From Camarhynchus parvulus (lineage: Eukaryota > Chordata > Aves > Passeriformes > Thraupidae): 64,000 nt of DNA. The position numbers were made by a program, and so were the translations under genes. The notes under the pieces were generated by a model. The model was not told the DNA's origin, did not search any database, and worked only from the letters and a program-made list of their open reading frames with translations. The stretch lies in assembly GCF_901933205.1 (NCBI RefSeq), contig NC_044600.1, forward strand, positions 8,966,501-9,030,500, given 5' to 3'. The first letter of the stretch is position 1. Every line of letters starts with the position of its first letter. This document shows, in pieces, positions 31,401 through 44,900 of the stretch.

Positions 31401-34400
31401 CTGCTGTTTTGGTAATTTATATAGCATAAGTCAAGACTGACCAAGATGTTTGTTTGGCCTGTTACTAAAGTAGTAAACTTCTGGGCATTCTACAGAGAAT
31501 ACCCACTGTTCCAGTTTGCCAATCTGTTTAGATTATTACATACTTTTTCATTTTCCACGTATTTCTATTTTGTTTTGGCTCTTTCCATACCTTAATGACA
31601 AAAGGGGTGTAATAGATTCATATTTTATGTTTCCAAGGTCTTTCTGATGAAAGTGTTGGGACTTTACAGATGTACTCAGTTTTGCTGACCTACATCAAGA
31701 AAACAGAGTGGTCTTACAGCAAAAGTAAGACAAATGGACAAATATTGTGAGGTTAAATTTATTTTGCTTTGAAAATGACAACTTGATACAAGTTGGCAGA
31801 AACACTCATATGCAAACAAGAGTCTTGAAAGGCTGACTCTGAGGTTCTCTGATGTTATTGGGATCAATGGAAATGTTGCTGCTTCATTTTCTGCTCTGGT
31901 GTGAAATTGTCTGCAGTAGCTAGGCTAATTGTGGGATTTTTCTTTTCTGGGATTTTTCTGGATGGATGCCCATCAGGAATGACACCACGATCAATATTAA
32001 TATAGGTCTTAATACCGTTCTCCCTCCTCAGCTTGAAGTGAAGGGGAACTGGGAGTGTAGGATCAAGCCCTTAATTTGTTTCTTACACTTGATTTGAGGC
32101 TTATTGTCTGCAGGCAAGCTAGAAGGGTAACAGAGTAACTCAGGCCTGTGAACAACTCATCATGTTAGGCAGAAAGCAATTGGGTCCAAGGCACAGCATG
32201 TTGGAACTTTGCCACTTCCTTTCTCTCTCAGTACTCTTCTGCCTTCTCACTCCTCTAAACAGTCTCTTCCTCCCTTTCTGTGGGTAACTGGGCTTCCTTC
32301 CTGAAGCCTTCCCCAATTAAAACTGCATTTGGAAATAATTTTGTATTTGTGCTTGATACAAAAGTTTTCAAAGGAGTTTCACAGACACTAATCAGGGTGA
32401 AAATGCAAATCTAAAATCTGTCTTATTTGAAAGTTTCCTTTGGAAACCATTTAATTTCTTACAAGCACACTTTGGCAGATGATGTGGCCCTTATAGTAAT
32501 AAATCACAGGAACATGAGACACTTCACTGCAGCTGTGACATGGCTAGTTAGGATCCTATTCAAGAAAAAGGCTTAGGCAATGTATTTTCTTTCCCATACT
32601 TGCTGTACCATTTCCCCCCCATATAGTTAAAGTGAAAAGACTCTCAGAATGCTCTTATAATTGTCTTCTTAGAGTTATAATCTGCAAATGCTTTTTTCTA
32701 AAAGATAAAAATACCCAAATCTTAATGGAGCCTTTTTAAATGGCACAGCAGTAACTCTCCAACCTCCTTCATGGTTTCCTAAATCTCTTTAATAAGGTTG
32801 AGAAGCAGCTTACAGAGGTCTCTCTGATTAAAGGTTTGACCTGGAATTACTTTAAATTTGTATTATGGAGTCAGCAGGTTTACTGTGGTAAGTCTTAACA
32901 ATCTTTTGAAGTGCTTTGCAGGTAGAGCTGTAAAGACTGTAAGTGTTCTATAAAACTTGCTAAAACCACAGGAGAACCAGTTAGGCATCAGGGCACTCTT
33001 GGAAAGCCATATCCACAGAGCACAGGGAACAGGATGCCTTGCTAGTTTAAAGCCTGGGTTGGCAAGTCTTGTGACTGGGATTATATGGCACTATTTCAAG
33101 CAAAGGAAGCTGGTTTCAGTCGTCCATGAGGCCCCTTCTACCCTATGGCCAGGGTTCCTGCAAGATTATTATCACTAAAAGAATAACAATTCTAAGAAAT
33201 TACTCAAATCAGTAAGAAATACAGCCAGGACAGTGAGTTTCATGGAAATTAATATGCCCAGTGCTTATCTCCATGCCTGACTTGGCTCAAAGGAAGCAAT
33301 CAAGGACACAAAAGCCTCTGAGGCCTTTCAACCCCACTAATTTTGAGTTTTATATCTGTAATTTTTTTAGAAGGTGATGTTCTCCTGAACATCACCTAAC
33401 TCTGCTAACAGATTTGTTTTATTTGTCTGTGGTGGTCCTGTAATTCTGCTCAATGGAAATCCTTCTTTAGAGGATGAGTGGCCTCTAAGGCTTGGGCAAA
33501 ACTTTCAGTATAGGGCAGTTTTATTGTGCAATTTTTAATGGTTGACTGCAGGTGTACTTAGGAGCAGAGCCATCCAATATCTACAGTATTTGTCAGTCTT
33601 AGAAAGGTCAGATTTTCATTGGCAATGTCCTTTTTCTTAAATTTTTTGCTTTTGTGGTTGGACTTTTTGATGTGAATATACTGACAGTATTCCTGTAACT
33701 GCCAGCCAAGGACAGGAAGTTGCAGCTTGCAGAAGTCCGTTTGCAATATGGGTGTTGTTTGCTTTGGAGAGTCTGTTTGCTAGGTCTGTATGTCAAATAT
33801 CAGCACAAAGGCAACACCATCTTGCTAACAGTGATGATATTCTCCATGCCTTTTAGATGATATTCTTCATCCTTTTAGGGTGTCAGGACCTTTCCTCTTT
33901 GCTGCACCCAGCTCCTGCTGCTCTGCTTTTTGCAAGGTGTCAGGATGTGCCCTTGGAGACCTGCCTTCTACTGGAGGCAGGTGTGAAGCAGCCTGAGGGA
34001 GCCTGGTTCTCCTGTTGTCTCTCTCACCTGCCCAAGGTCCAGCATGTGCCGCCCAGAGCAGCTCTTCCCCAACACACAGGGTTGCTCTGCACTGGCAGTT
34101 TTCTGGGCAGACGGGGAAGCACTGCTGATGGGGAGTGAAAAGAGAGGAATCTGTTTTTCCTGTCCCAACTGCTTGAACAGAAGGGCTGTTCAGAGGGGAT
34201 CCAGATCTGGAGAAGGGAATCAGGGAGAACCCTCAGATGGAGTGGGCAGAACACAGATGATGGAAAACAGGACATGGAAGTGGCAAAGCAGAAAGCTCTT
34301 TTAACTTTAAAGAAAAGTAAAAAGTTTTGCAGCTCATGAAGGAAAGCCTCTGTCCAGCACCAGAGGCCAGTGGGGAATTCTGCAGGAACTGGCTGGAGTA

Positions 34401-35225
34401 GCAAGTGTTGGGAGAGTTGGAAAAGGCTGAACTGAAAATGCTGAGTAAGGACAAGAGATTGCAATTGATGGAGATTTGAAGGCAAGTGGTTGAGAGTGCC
34501 TTCTGCAAATGCAGAATTAAACATACTGCCTTTAATCACTATTCTCAAGCCTCTTTGATGTTTTCCTGCTATGTTAAAGGAAGTAGTAACCCTGGCTCAG
34601 CTGACAAATGGTAGTTCATTAGGATATGGTAATTTGATTGCTTTTGATTATCTTTCTCTGCTCTTAGTATCTGAGAAAGAGTATTCTAAATTGTAAGGGA
34701 AATAATTTGTTCTGATTTATGCCACCAAAAAAACCCCCAAACCCAGAGGAAGATTAATTCCAAGGAACAAAAATGTCTATTAACACAAATGACTCTTAGC
34801 CATAGCAAGCATTAAACTTAAACTATCTATTCTCTCCATGTGGTGCCAGTGTTTTCAGTGTAAAGGCTTGAGTGCTGTATGAAGTGAAAGAGGAATAGTG
34901 GAAAGTTGATAGCTCAGCTAGGCATTGAATTGGTACCACTTCAGAAAGCTTAACAGATGAGACAGGCTTGAGAAAAATAGATGAATCAAAGCTGTAGTTA
35001 GAAAACCAACTCAGTCCCAATACATCAGTTTCTCCTGTGCTTTAGTAATCATATCTCTTTTGATTAGTTTGCCTCACCTTGTCTCAGGAGATGAGGTCTG
35101 TGACAATGATAGAGAACTCTCTTTTGAACTTCTGTAAACTCACTCTGCAAAAGGATTAAAACTGGATTTCAGCTGAGTAGCTCTGATGTTGTCTAGCATC
35201 AGAAGAGCATTGCTAGCAGGACAGA
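28405..35225. other. Intergenic sequence, nothing recognised
   Basis: Nearly 7 kb of AT-rich sequence with only short open frames. No exon, RNA gene or clear repeat was recognised apart from the small hairpin at 33372-33397. Confidence 0.6.
33372..33397. repeat. Perfect 11-base inverted repeat with 4-base loop
   Basis: AGGTGATGTTC, loop TCCT, GAACATCACCT. It stands alone in AT-rich intergenic DNA. Confidence 0.85.
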
Positions 35226-35229
35226 TATC

Positions 35230-35976
35230 TTGCCTGGTGAGCGCCTGTTCAGTAATGTGCTAGATGTGTGCTTCCCATTTTTAGGGCAGGGCTGCTCAGA
35301 GTGCCACATGAGGCCTGTTGTGGCTCAGACCCTCCCTGTGAGCTGTCCTCAGAACAAGTGGGCTGTGCTGCTACCAGCCCACCCCAGCTCTGTGCCTGTG
35401 CAGTGTCACCCTGCCATCTCTGCTGTGGGAGGACAGGGCTGTGCATTTGCTGTCACCATTCTATGTGCTGGCAGGCATCCAGCACATAGAATGGTGACAG
35501 CATTTGCACTTGTCTGCACTTCAGCTCTGCAGCAAGCCCAGCACATTTCCCTCAGCTGCAGAAGCTGCTGTTCTGCACTTGCAGAACAAAGCAATTGCTC
35601 AGGAGGTGTCAGGGCTGTGTCAGCCAGCACAGTGGGAGATGTCGCTGTGCTCTCTGACCCTTCCCAGGCTGAAACTGGGGAACTGGAACTGATCCTGCTA
35701 ACCAAAGACAGCACTTGTGTCTGTGCTGCAGCTTGGGGCAGTCTTGCAAAGAGCCTTTGCATGCTGAGCTCTCTTCCCTCCATTTGCATTGCTCCAGAAT
35801 GTTGTGCTCAGGCTGGGTTGATGAGTACTCAGAGTCAGGGCTGGGGGAATGTCCTCACCAGTGCAGAAAAGGCCTTGGCTCTGTGTAAGCCCTGCTCAGC
35901 AATAGCAAAAGCATCTCTATATTATCAGCCCTGTGTTCAGCAAATCCAAAACACAGCCCCATGCCAGTCACTGTGA
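35230..35976 (+). other. 248-codon open frame of unknown nature
   Basis: A long open frame in a locally GC-richer, Cys- and Ser-rich stretch. I recognise no family, domain or signal peptide. CTG/CAG-rich composition lowers the stop frequency in several frames, and a reverse frame of 127 codons overlaps it. A perfect 24-base inverted repeat runs through the middle, which is unlike a conserved coding region. I regard it as probably non-coding. Confidence 0.25.
35448..35502. repeat. Perfect 24-base inverted repeat, 7-base loop
   Basis: The left arm at 35448-35471 and right arm at 35479-35502 are exact reverse complements (left arm begins TGCTGTCACCATTC). The loop is CAGGCAT. The bases GCATTTGC flank or overlap both arms in the same orientation, so the palindrome looks newly made by copying one arm. 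Confidence 0.95.
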
Positions 35977-35979
35977 AGA

Positions 35980-38900
35980 AAATTAACTCTACCCCAGGCA
36001 AAACCAGCACATCTTCCTTCAGGATTAACTTGGTGGAGGCAAGTTTCTACTGGATCTTGTTTTAGATAGACTTAGAAACTGAACAAAAATGAAACTCACT
36101 AAAAACTGAGTTGTTTTCCATCTGCCACAGGGTCAAGTGCATGATTGCATTTGTTTTTAAGCAAAAATCTTCATAAGGCAGAAAGTAAATAACAGCCAGT
36201 CAGCTTCACCTCAGTCAAAAGAGTGCTGCCCTTTCCTAAGCCTGCACTCAGCACTATCTCTGTTTTGAGCCACCCCCAAGGGCTGGATTAGAACCCTGTT
36301 ACCAGCCTTTATAACAGAGGGAAAGCAGACCCCAGAGGAACTGACTGTGTTTTGGGAGAGAAAAGCTGTCTGAAAGCTTCATCCTTGGTTAAGGTTAGTC
36401 TACTGCCTGTCATATTTTGACTCCAGTTGCCTTTCAAGCAGATATCTAAACTCTTGCCAGCAAGAGATGTTGTAAGCCATTTTGTTCTGGTTGAGGTCTG
36501 CACCTGAAAGACTGGTGATAAAATCCCATACCTTAAATTACAGTGGAAAATAGCAGCATGGTACAGAATGACCTGCAGTGTTTTGTGTATAAGGCTCTTG
36601 GCACAGTATTAGTCTTGCTCTGTGAGGAGGATTTCCACAAAGTAAATTAAACAATTGCACAATATTTCCTTATTCAAGGCATTTATTCTCTCTCTGTCAG
36701 CTCTGCATTGCCTTCTACAAGACATCAAACCAGACCTGTACATGGCACAGCTGAACAAAAGCAACTTGGGTGAGACCTCTTGTTAATGCACAAACTGACT
36801 ATTGCTTCAAAGTCTTTGCTTTATAGTTTGACTGCAGAACAGATAAAAGATTTGGGAGTAACAAGGGCATTGATGTTTTCCCATTTTTTTTTGCTTTTTT
36901 CTGTATGATCAGTGGAGTAAAAGTGTGTGCTGGATCCACCTCAGCATGGTAAGGTGCAAACAGGTGAGTGCTACCTCCTAGTTAGTGCCCCTGAGCCTTC
37001 CGAAGGAGAAGATGACAGTGCTGCTGTACTGCAGGAAGGGATGAACTCCTCCTGCTCTCAAGGACTGGTGCTACTCCTCCCATTTCCTAGTCATGCAATT
37101 AGAAAGATCTACTATTTGACTATAGTCTCTGAGCTTGGCTTCTTCTACATCTTAAAATAATGTCTTGAAAGTAGAAAGGACCAGGGCTGACTTTCTTGCT
37201 GTAAAACATTTCTCTTAACTTGAGAGGCTGAGTTGCAAGTTGCATGGACAGAGGGGCTGTGAATGACAAAGGATGACTGGTTGGTGGGGCTGTACAGGAT
37301 TTTGGTAGGCAGCTCCTACAGCAATTAACCCAGGGCTCTGCTGGCTCCCACTGGTTTGCTCTGGGTAGGTGGTGGAAATTATCTCCACTCACAATACACA
37401 ATAGAGCACAGTAGCCTATTTCAAGAACAAAAGTCAGACTTTTCTAAGTGCAGCTAATGGACTGAATGTTGGATGTAGAGCCCACATGGGTCACTCAGTG
37501 AAGCTGAAATAGCATCATGAGCCTTAAACCCTGGCAGCTTCCTGGTTCAATAGTGGCCCTAGAAATAAAAATCTGTCTGAGTTCTAGTGAGTGCCAGCTG
37601 CAAGCTAAATGTGCTCTTTGACAATGAGATGAGGTGTTAGGCAGTGAAAAGGATGGGTAGGAAAGCTCTCTTGGCCCTTGCTTCCTTTCTTCTTACCAGA
37701 TCAAATAAGTGACCCTGAGGCTTGAGACCACTGTAAAATAGCAGGTGTATATGGGTCAAGCCTAATTGTTCTAGATGGAGTAGGGACTAACATGTTTGAC
37801 TCAATTTTTCTCTTTTTCTCTTTTTTTCTTCCTACAGATGGGTTATTTTGTTTCTACTTTAGTTATATTCACATCTGTTTCTCAACAGAGGTGTTTGTTT
37901 TTATACCTGGGAGCTGAGGCTTTTTGTGGAAGATGAGTTATAAAATACTTAATTAGAAGGATGGAGAGCAACTTGAAATGAAGCCTACACCTTCCAGTGA
38001 GAGTGACATTGTACTTCTCAGCTGTACAGGCTGTATTGATTAATTCATGCTGCCTTGAAATGCTATTGTGCTACTTACCTTAGCTCTAGCAAATGGTGTT
38101 TTTATAATGAAGTGGAAAGTGTTTGAAATAATGAGGCACAAAAATGATCACTCTGGTGGAGCAATAGAAAACTCTGTCTACTTCTGTACAAAGTGGCCAG
38201 CACAATGGCAGAGTAGCACATCACAGACTGCTCTGCTTTCTTCCATCTGAGGTGATGGGGGAGGCACTGTCTGAAATGAAAATGAGAACACAATAAAGGT
38301 ACTTAAAGCATTCCAGACTCCTTGGTCAATGTGATGAGTAAACTTAGACAAGGAGCAGTATAACAGAAAGCCATTGTTGATCGTGCTCCACTTGAGGAGT
38401 GAGAAGAGAGCTCTTCCTCATTGCCCTCCAGCCCATCAAAACCAAGCCCCCAAACAGTCAGACTATTTCTTGACTATTCTGAAAGCAAACAGTCTGTCAT
38501 GCAATTGGCTCTAATCAGCTGATTTTTGAGAGAAAGGAAACCAAATTTCTTAATATTAATGAAATAGTGCCATGGGTATCTATCTTGTGGCATATTCCTT
38601 GCAGGAAGGAACTGGAGGTGAGAGGAGAAAGAGAAAGGAGACTCTTGTCAATATTCTTGTTGTCTATATAAAATAAGTTTGAAAATATTTATTTGAACTG
38701 AGGGGATCACACCCTTTGAGCAAAGGGGGTGAAGAAAGTGTGTGTAGGTACAAAGATTTCATTGTCTTTGAAACAATATTTTCTAGCAGCAGAAATTTTC
38801 AGCTGCTAGTCAGAATTCTTAATCGCTTTTATGTAAAACAGACAAAACATCTAAAACCAAAATCCACTTTTATGGTTCTCAACTTTTATATATCATTCTC

Positions 38901-41900
38901 TATTTCATACCCACAAAGTAATTCTACAAGCTCCAAGTGACTTAATTGGCAAACCACCAAAAAGTAGTTGTTAATATTTGCCCCTTACAAATGAGAGGGT
39001 CTCAAGCTCAGTTAATTTTGAATTGTAATCATCAGAGCTGTTGCCTTCTTACATTCCAGTTGAAGACAAGGGTAGCTGGAGAAGCTTTCCCTAAGAGAGG
39101 TTTCAGCTGGGTTAGGTTGGGTATGGTGCTGTGCTGGCACAAGTAACTCAGCTGAGAGCAGGAATAAGAGACTGACTCTCTGCACCTACATTTCCCAGAA
39201 AGCCCTGAATGACTTGCTAGGAATAGAAACCTGTTATGTGCTGTGGTAATGATATTTCTCTTCTCTGCATGTATTTTTGAGATGACCACGTGTTAAAACT
39301 TAACTAGTAGCCTTAAAAATCAGTAAAAATTACTTTTTTGAAATTAAAATGTCAGCCCCACTTGTGATTATTTAAATGGAAATAGTCACCGTGTGCTGTG
39401 TTAGTGATGGAGCCTTTGCAGAGAGTTTTGGGAGATTCTCTGTATTCTTAGGCCAGCAGTGATTGCTACTCTAGAGCACAGAGATTTAAAATAGTACTTT
39501 TACTTCATTGAACTGTAAATTTCTCCCCTAGGAAGTTCAGCCTAGAGAGAAGTTTTTAGTGTGCTCTTAAGAAGTCAACAGTCCATCACTTACTTGTGTA
39601 TACCCTTGACTGTGGAGAAAAATGGTGCCGTAACTACTCTGAGTCCCACCTTTGCTCAAGGAGGCAAAGTATCTGTCTAATTAAAAAATTGTGATAATTT
39701 GTCTAAATTTTTCTGTGTAACATGAATTTGAGAGCTGTGGATTTGGCTCTCAATGTAATATGGATGCAATTGCAAAAATCAATGCATAAAACAGAGCCCA
39801 GAAGAGAATTATATTTAACAGGAGGCAGAAAATCAAAACAGATTCCAAACAATTTAGAAATCAAGACTTCAGCAGCTTGAGCTGAGTTTGCCTTATGGGG
39901 AAAGCTTATTAATGTAACTAAGGAGATTATTTTTTTGCCAGAACTCCCCATCAGTGCTATTTGCCCAAGTCACATCTCTGTTCTGTGACTCAGTACAGTG
40001 ATGAATGTAGCAGATCTTCAATGATAAAATGGCAAAAAGATAATTAAAGCTTCACAACATGCTGGAACTGTAAAGATGTTGGAAGGTGCTAATACAAATT
40101 CTGAGCACCTGAGCTGTACCAATATCACCCAACAGAAGCAATATAGCTTTTAGTCTGGAGAAATATCCGGTATTTCCCAGATCTAATAAAGTATATTGGA
40201 TCCTTAATTTGTTTTAGAAAATGTTCCAAGTGCTTTGCATTTGTTTAACCTAATGCAATCTTAAACATTGCTAAAATGAAAGTGCTTTGTCTTCTGTGTC
40301 TCACGGAGAAAGATCTACCAAATATGTCACTTTTGGAAAAAAAAAAGGTCACCTATGGTTACAATACAATGGAGTTTGGAAGTAAAGAAACAACAGAGGG
40401 ACTGTTCCTCTATTTCTCAATGTCAACATAGTTGAAAATAATGAGAGTTAGAATGACAACTTGATGGTGACTCGTGATGCTGAAAGATGATAATTGGAAA
40501 GATAAATTTGTTCCAATTAAAAAAAATTGTTCTAGTTAAAAAAAATACAAGAAGAAGAAAAAGAAATTAATTCAGCACATGACAGCACATTATGAAATTG
40601 TATGGGTGTCTATGCTATGATATGAGTAGGAATATCTTCAATGTTACAAATGGAGAGTGGATTATATGTTATCCTGACTTTTGAATGGATTCCAACCCTG
40701 ATTCAAGTGTTTCCACAGTGCTTTCCTTCAGGTAACCTGTATTGTAATGACAAATGTTTTATGTACAGCTCTGTTTCTATGCCCAGTTCTGCTGCTTGCC
40801 TTCCTGATCCCATACCATTCCTTGGTGCAAGCATTGATTAATCAGGTGCCTGTGTTTTTTATCTTTATTGACTTTTAATGAGATTTTTTCTGTCTGAAGC
40901 AGGTGAAGGAGCTCACACAAGGTCACCTGGTTGTTTACAGCTATTCAAGAGTCCATTAAATGTCTGCTCTGGGTATGTAAGACCTGTGGGTCCGTTTGGA
41001 TGGACAGCTTAGAACGTATTTAATGCAGTTAAGCACTATGAGTCCTTTTCTCCCTTGAGTTACTGCAGTATTTTCTCTTTTTTGTTTAATTAATTTTGAA
41101 AAAGAAAACGTTTAATGAGCCCTACTTGTGATTTTCCAACTGTTTGTCTGGCTGAAAACTGTCATTTCCAAAAGGATGTATTAATGGTGTTGTTATCTCT
41201 TGATCATGTCAATGTTAATGCATGTATGTGCTGTTTCTGCCTCATTTCCACATAATTACAAGGCTGCATTTGGCAAATGAGGGTATGTTTGCTTTCTTGA
41301 TTAAGAAGGTTCTAAGAAATTTTTGTATGCTTGGTAAAACATAACTTATGAAAAGAGCTAGTTTAGAAGAGAAGCCCAGCAGTAGAGATTCTTAACATTT
41401 CCCTAATACTTTCCTCTGCTGGGCAGAAAGCACTTTGTGAATGCTAATGAAATCAGCTTTGCATTACCCCAGTGAAGCAGCTGTGCATTATTCCTATGAG
41501 AGGATGGAGGCACAGCATGATTAAGTTACTTGTCTTGATTCATATGGCTGCTGGGATTGCAGCATTTGCCCAGGTGTTGCTTTCAGCACTAGGTCCAAGG
41601 ACCAATCTGGGACACAGTACAGCTTGGGTAAAGTTTTTTTTTCTTTCTTCTAGAAGCTACTATTTTGTGTCCAAAAAGCTCCACTGTAGTTTAAATTTAA
41701 ATGTCTCTGCTCTTTATGGCTTAGAAGTTAATATTTCCACATCATGATATGCATGTAATAAATGCCTTATTCCTGACATAAGTATTAGAGAGGATTGGAC
41801 TGAAGGTGTTTCTACTATGATGGGTTGGTTCAAAACATTGTCATGAAGACTTGGATGGTGCCCAGGAAATGTTTCTCCTCCAGTCAAATGAGCCAAGAAA

Positions 41901-44900
41901 AGAGCAGGAATGTGCTAGAAGAGACTGTACTTATCACATCTCCTGCATCAGAGGGAATGGATATTGGTTATATGTGAATTCCCTTTCTTGCTGTGCTGAT
42001 CCTTGCCTGGGTCACAGAGGGAAGAGCTGTCTCTTGCAGCTGATCTGTGCTGCCCCATCATTCGGTCACCTGGTGGAGGCTATCATTTAATGATAGTTTT
42101 TTCTGATGGGCCTCCAACACCAGCTTTAGATTTAGGCTTTGTGAACATACAAACCTCCACAAAATGTGCTTTTTGTGACAGATAAGCACTGAGATGCATT
42201 TCTATGGCAACTATTACAGTACATGATGCAGCCTGGGGCAGTACTAATTTTTTTTCTTGAAAGACAGCAAGCTCTAAGTTGCACAGAAAGAGCTGGGAAA
42301 CTTGTCAATAATATTTTATGGATGTGAGTTTGTTTGTGGCATAAGCCTCTCATTGTATTGCCTAGTCTGCTGACCCTAAAATTTTAGTTCAGTTTTTGAA
42401 GCCTCAATAACATGTGCACATGCAAACATTTGACAGAAAGTTGGTTATGTCACATCAGTCTTCTCACCGTTGTGAAAAATACCTTAATAGTAGTAGTGAA
42501 ATTTGGCTTTTTTTTTTTTTTTTTGGCAAAGTGCTTTGTTACATTCACAGCCTCATCCCTGGCAGAATCAGTTAAAATGGAAGACAATGCCAGCAGGAAG
42601 ATCAGAGCAAATACTCAGATGGAATGCAGCTGGTTCTAATCACTCTTCATTAATCCATCACTGGTGGTGTAAAGTTATCAAGGTCTCTGCATACAGGACA
42701 GGGCGGATAGGTTATTCCTTGAGGGTCTGATCTTTCACCCACATTCACACCAAGCCCTAAATGAATAATACTTAAAGGGAGGCAGTGGTGTCTAGCAAAG
42801 GCTTATTCCCTTTTTTCTGAATTTACTTGGGCTTAGATCCTCAAGAAGGCAGTTATGGGACAAGATACTACTTTTGCAACCTGGAAGTCCAAAGCTAAAA
42901 TCCTTCTAACTATTAACCCTGGAGAGCTCATGTCTTCAGGTGTATCTGGGTTTTGTTACTGAAGTGCCACAGGTGCCCTTAATTCTGCTGTTTGTCTCAG
43001 AGATCGATCCCACCTGTGCTGGGTGGCTTTATTGGGGCCACTGAGCTGATTTGTTAGAGCCTGGGTATGGGCTCTCTGTTGCCCTGTAGGAAGGAACAGT
43101 GGTACTAAGGAAGAATTCATATTAGTGAATTGACCCAGCTTGTGGGTGAGTGTTCTGAGTGCTGAACCACATCCTCTTTGGAGAAGGGAACAGATGGTTC
43201 CTAGCCAGGAGCTGCTGAGAGAAGTCAGAGTGAGTACAATGTTTTCACTTTTGGATTTGGGCTCTATTGGGATAAAAGCAGGGAAAACAGGGAACCTTAA
43301 GCTATATATAGAATATAAATAAATTGAGGAAGTGACAGAGGAAGGAAAGAAGGACTGTAATCTAAGTTTGTTTGCTCTGCTAGTGTACTGTGCTCCTCTC
43401 TGGTCAGTGGTTGTCTGACTACTCAACATGGAGTAGATCTGCCTCAGTTTGTAAGAGAGCAAGCAATGCTTTTTCTTCTTTGCCCCAAGCAGCCTGTTCA
43501 TGAAACATCATCCTTGAAAGAGTGTGCTTGAGTTTCCTCTGGCAAAGAGGAGTCTGGACCTATGACTTTCTGTGTACTCAGTCACAGGGTTAGTTGAGCA
43601 TCTTTATTGCAGAGTTTAAAGTTCCTAGTGACTCTGTAATTGCTCTTTTCTGGCCAGGTCAACAGCTTTTTGTGTGTTAGTAGAAACCATTGCATGTTGC
43701 AACAATAGCTGGGGGAAGGGTGTTCAGAGAACAACCAAGAAGGAAGGAGTGGTGCTTCAAAAAATGCTTCTTTTCATTGAAGAAATCAGTGAGACCTTTT
43801 GACTTATGTTGAGGCCCATGTCTGCACCTGAAAATGAAAGCACTTTGGAGAAATGAGCTTTCTGTGATTTTGTGCCTTCCCACTGCTAGCCTTAGACCTG
43901 TTGTGCTCTTGGAAGTTCCCATTACTTACCCACAGGAGTCAGGCTTGTAATGATTGAGAACCCTGAACATCACAGATAACACCACCACTCCCTCCCAGGC
44001 TCCGCCTGAAGATTAACTGTAAGACTTGTTATTTTATCATGTGGAGTGTTTTCTTACAGTTGATAAAAGGAATTAGGACTTGAAAATTTAGTGTGTTTTA
44101 TCTAGTGACTTAATCAGCTGTGAGACTGGCTGTGCAAAACAATCATAGGCTGTTAATGAAAATTTCTCTGATATGGGTAAGACCTGAGATATGTTGACAG
44201 CAGACAGAAATCAAAGAAAAATTTGTGTGTTTCACCTACAGACTTGGCAGAAGGTGAATTTGAGAGCACTAAGTGCAGCTTGAGCATGATGTCTAGACTA
44301 TATTATGGAACCCTATTTCCAGATTATATAATGTAAGAGAAAGGGGATAGTGTTTGCACATCAAGAGACCAAGTCCATAGCCTGGTCCCTCTGAGTGCAG
44401 GACCATCTGGTTCTTGCCTGGTGTTGGCAATGGTCAGCTTTTATTGCATTCCATCTTCATTGCTGCTCAGGGAAAATTGCTTGCTAATTAACAAGAAAAA
44501 TCTCCCAACATGTAATAAACATAGAGACCTTTCTTTAAAACTTTTCAGCTTTACTGAGAGGTGTCTAGTCTTCAGATATTATCAAATGATGGTGCATATC
44601 ATAAATAGCTGTTATGTCTACTGTGGTCTGATCTACTCTGCTCAGGAAGACGGCAGCATATTTGGAAAACAGATGGCCTTAGTCATGGTTCTGCTACTCT
44701 GCTGGCCAAATGACAAGGTATCTCTTGCTTTTACTGCTTTTGTCCTATTTTTCTTGTTGCAATGCTTTTATGCTTGTTAAAATAGTATGGTTTTGTTGCA
44801 TTATAAATAGTTGTGTGGTCATACTTTCAATTCAAACTGGCTTCTCTTTGTTCCATGCAGTTACCCTTCAGAAATTTAATATGCTACTTGTTTGTTTTCC

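Noticed and set aside
37805..37850. Strong pyrimidine tract followed by CTACAG, like a 3' splice site
   Set aside because: No coding sequence or donor follows that matches any known protein; T-rich DNA yields such motifs often.
42508..42524. Poly-T run as a possible tail of a minus-strand retrogene
   Set aside because: No coding match or target-site duplication is visible beside it.
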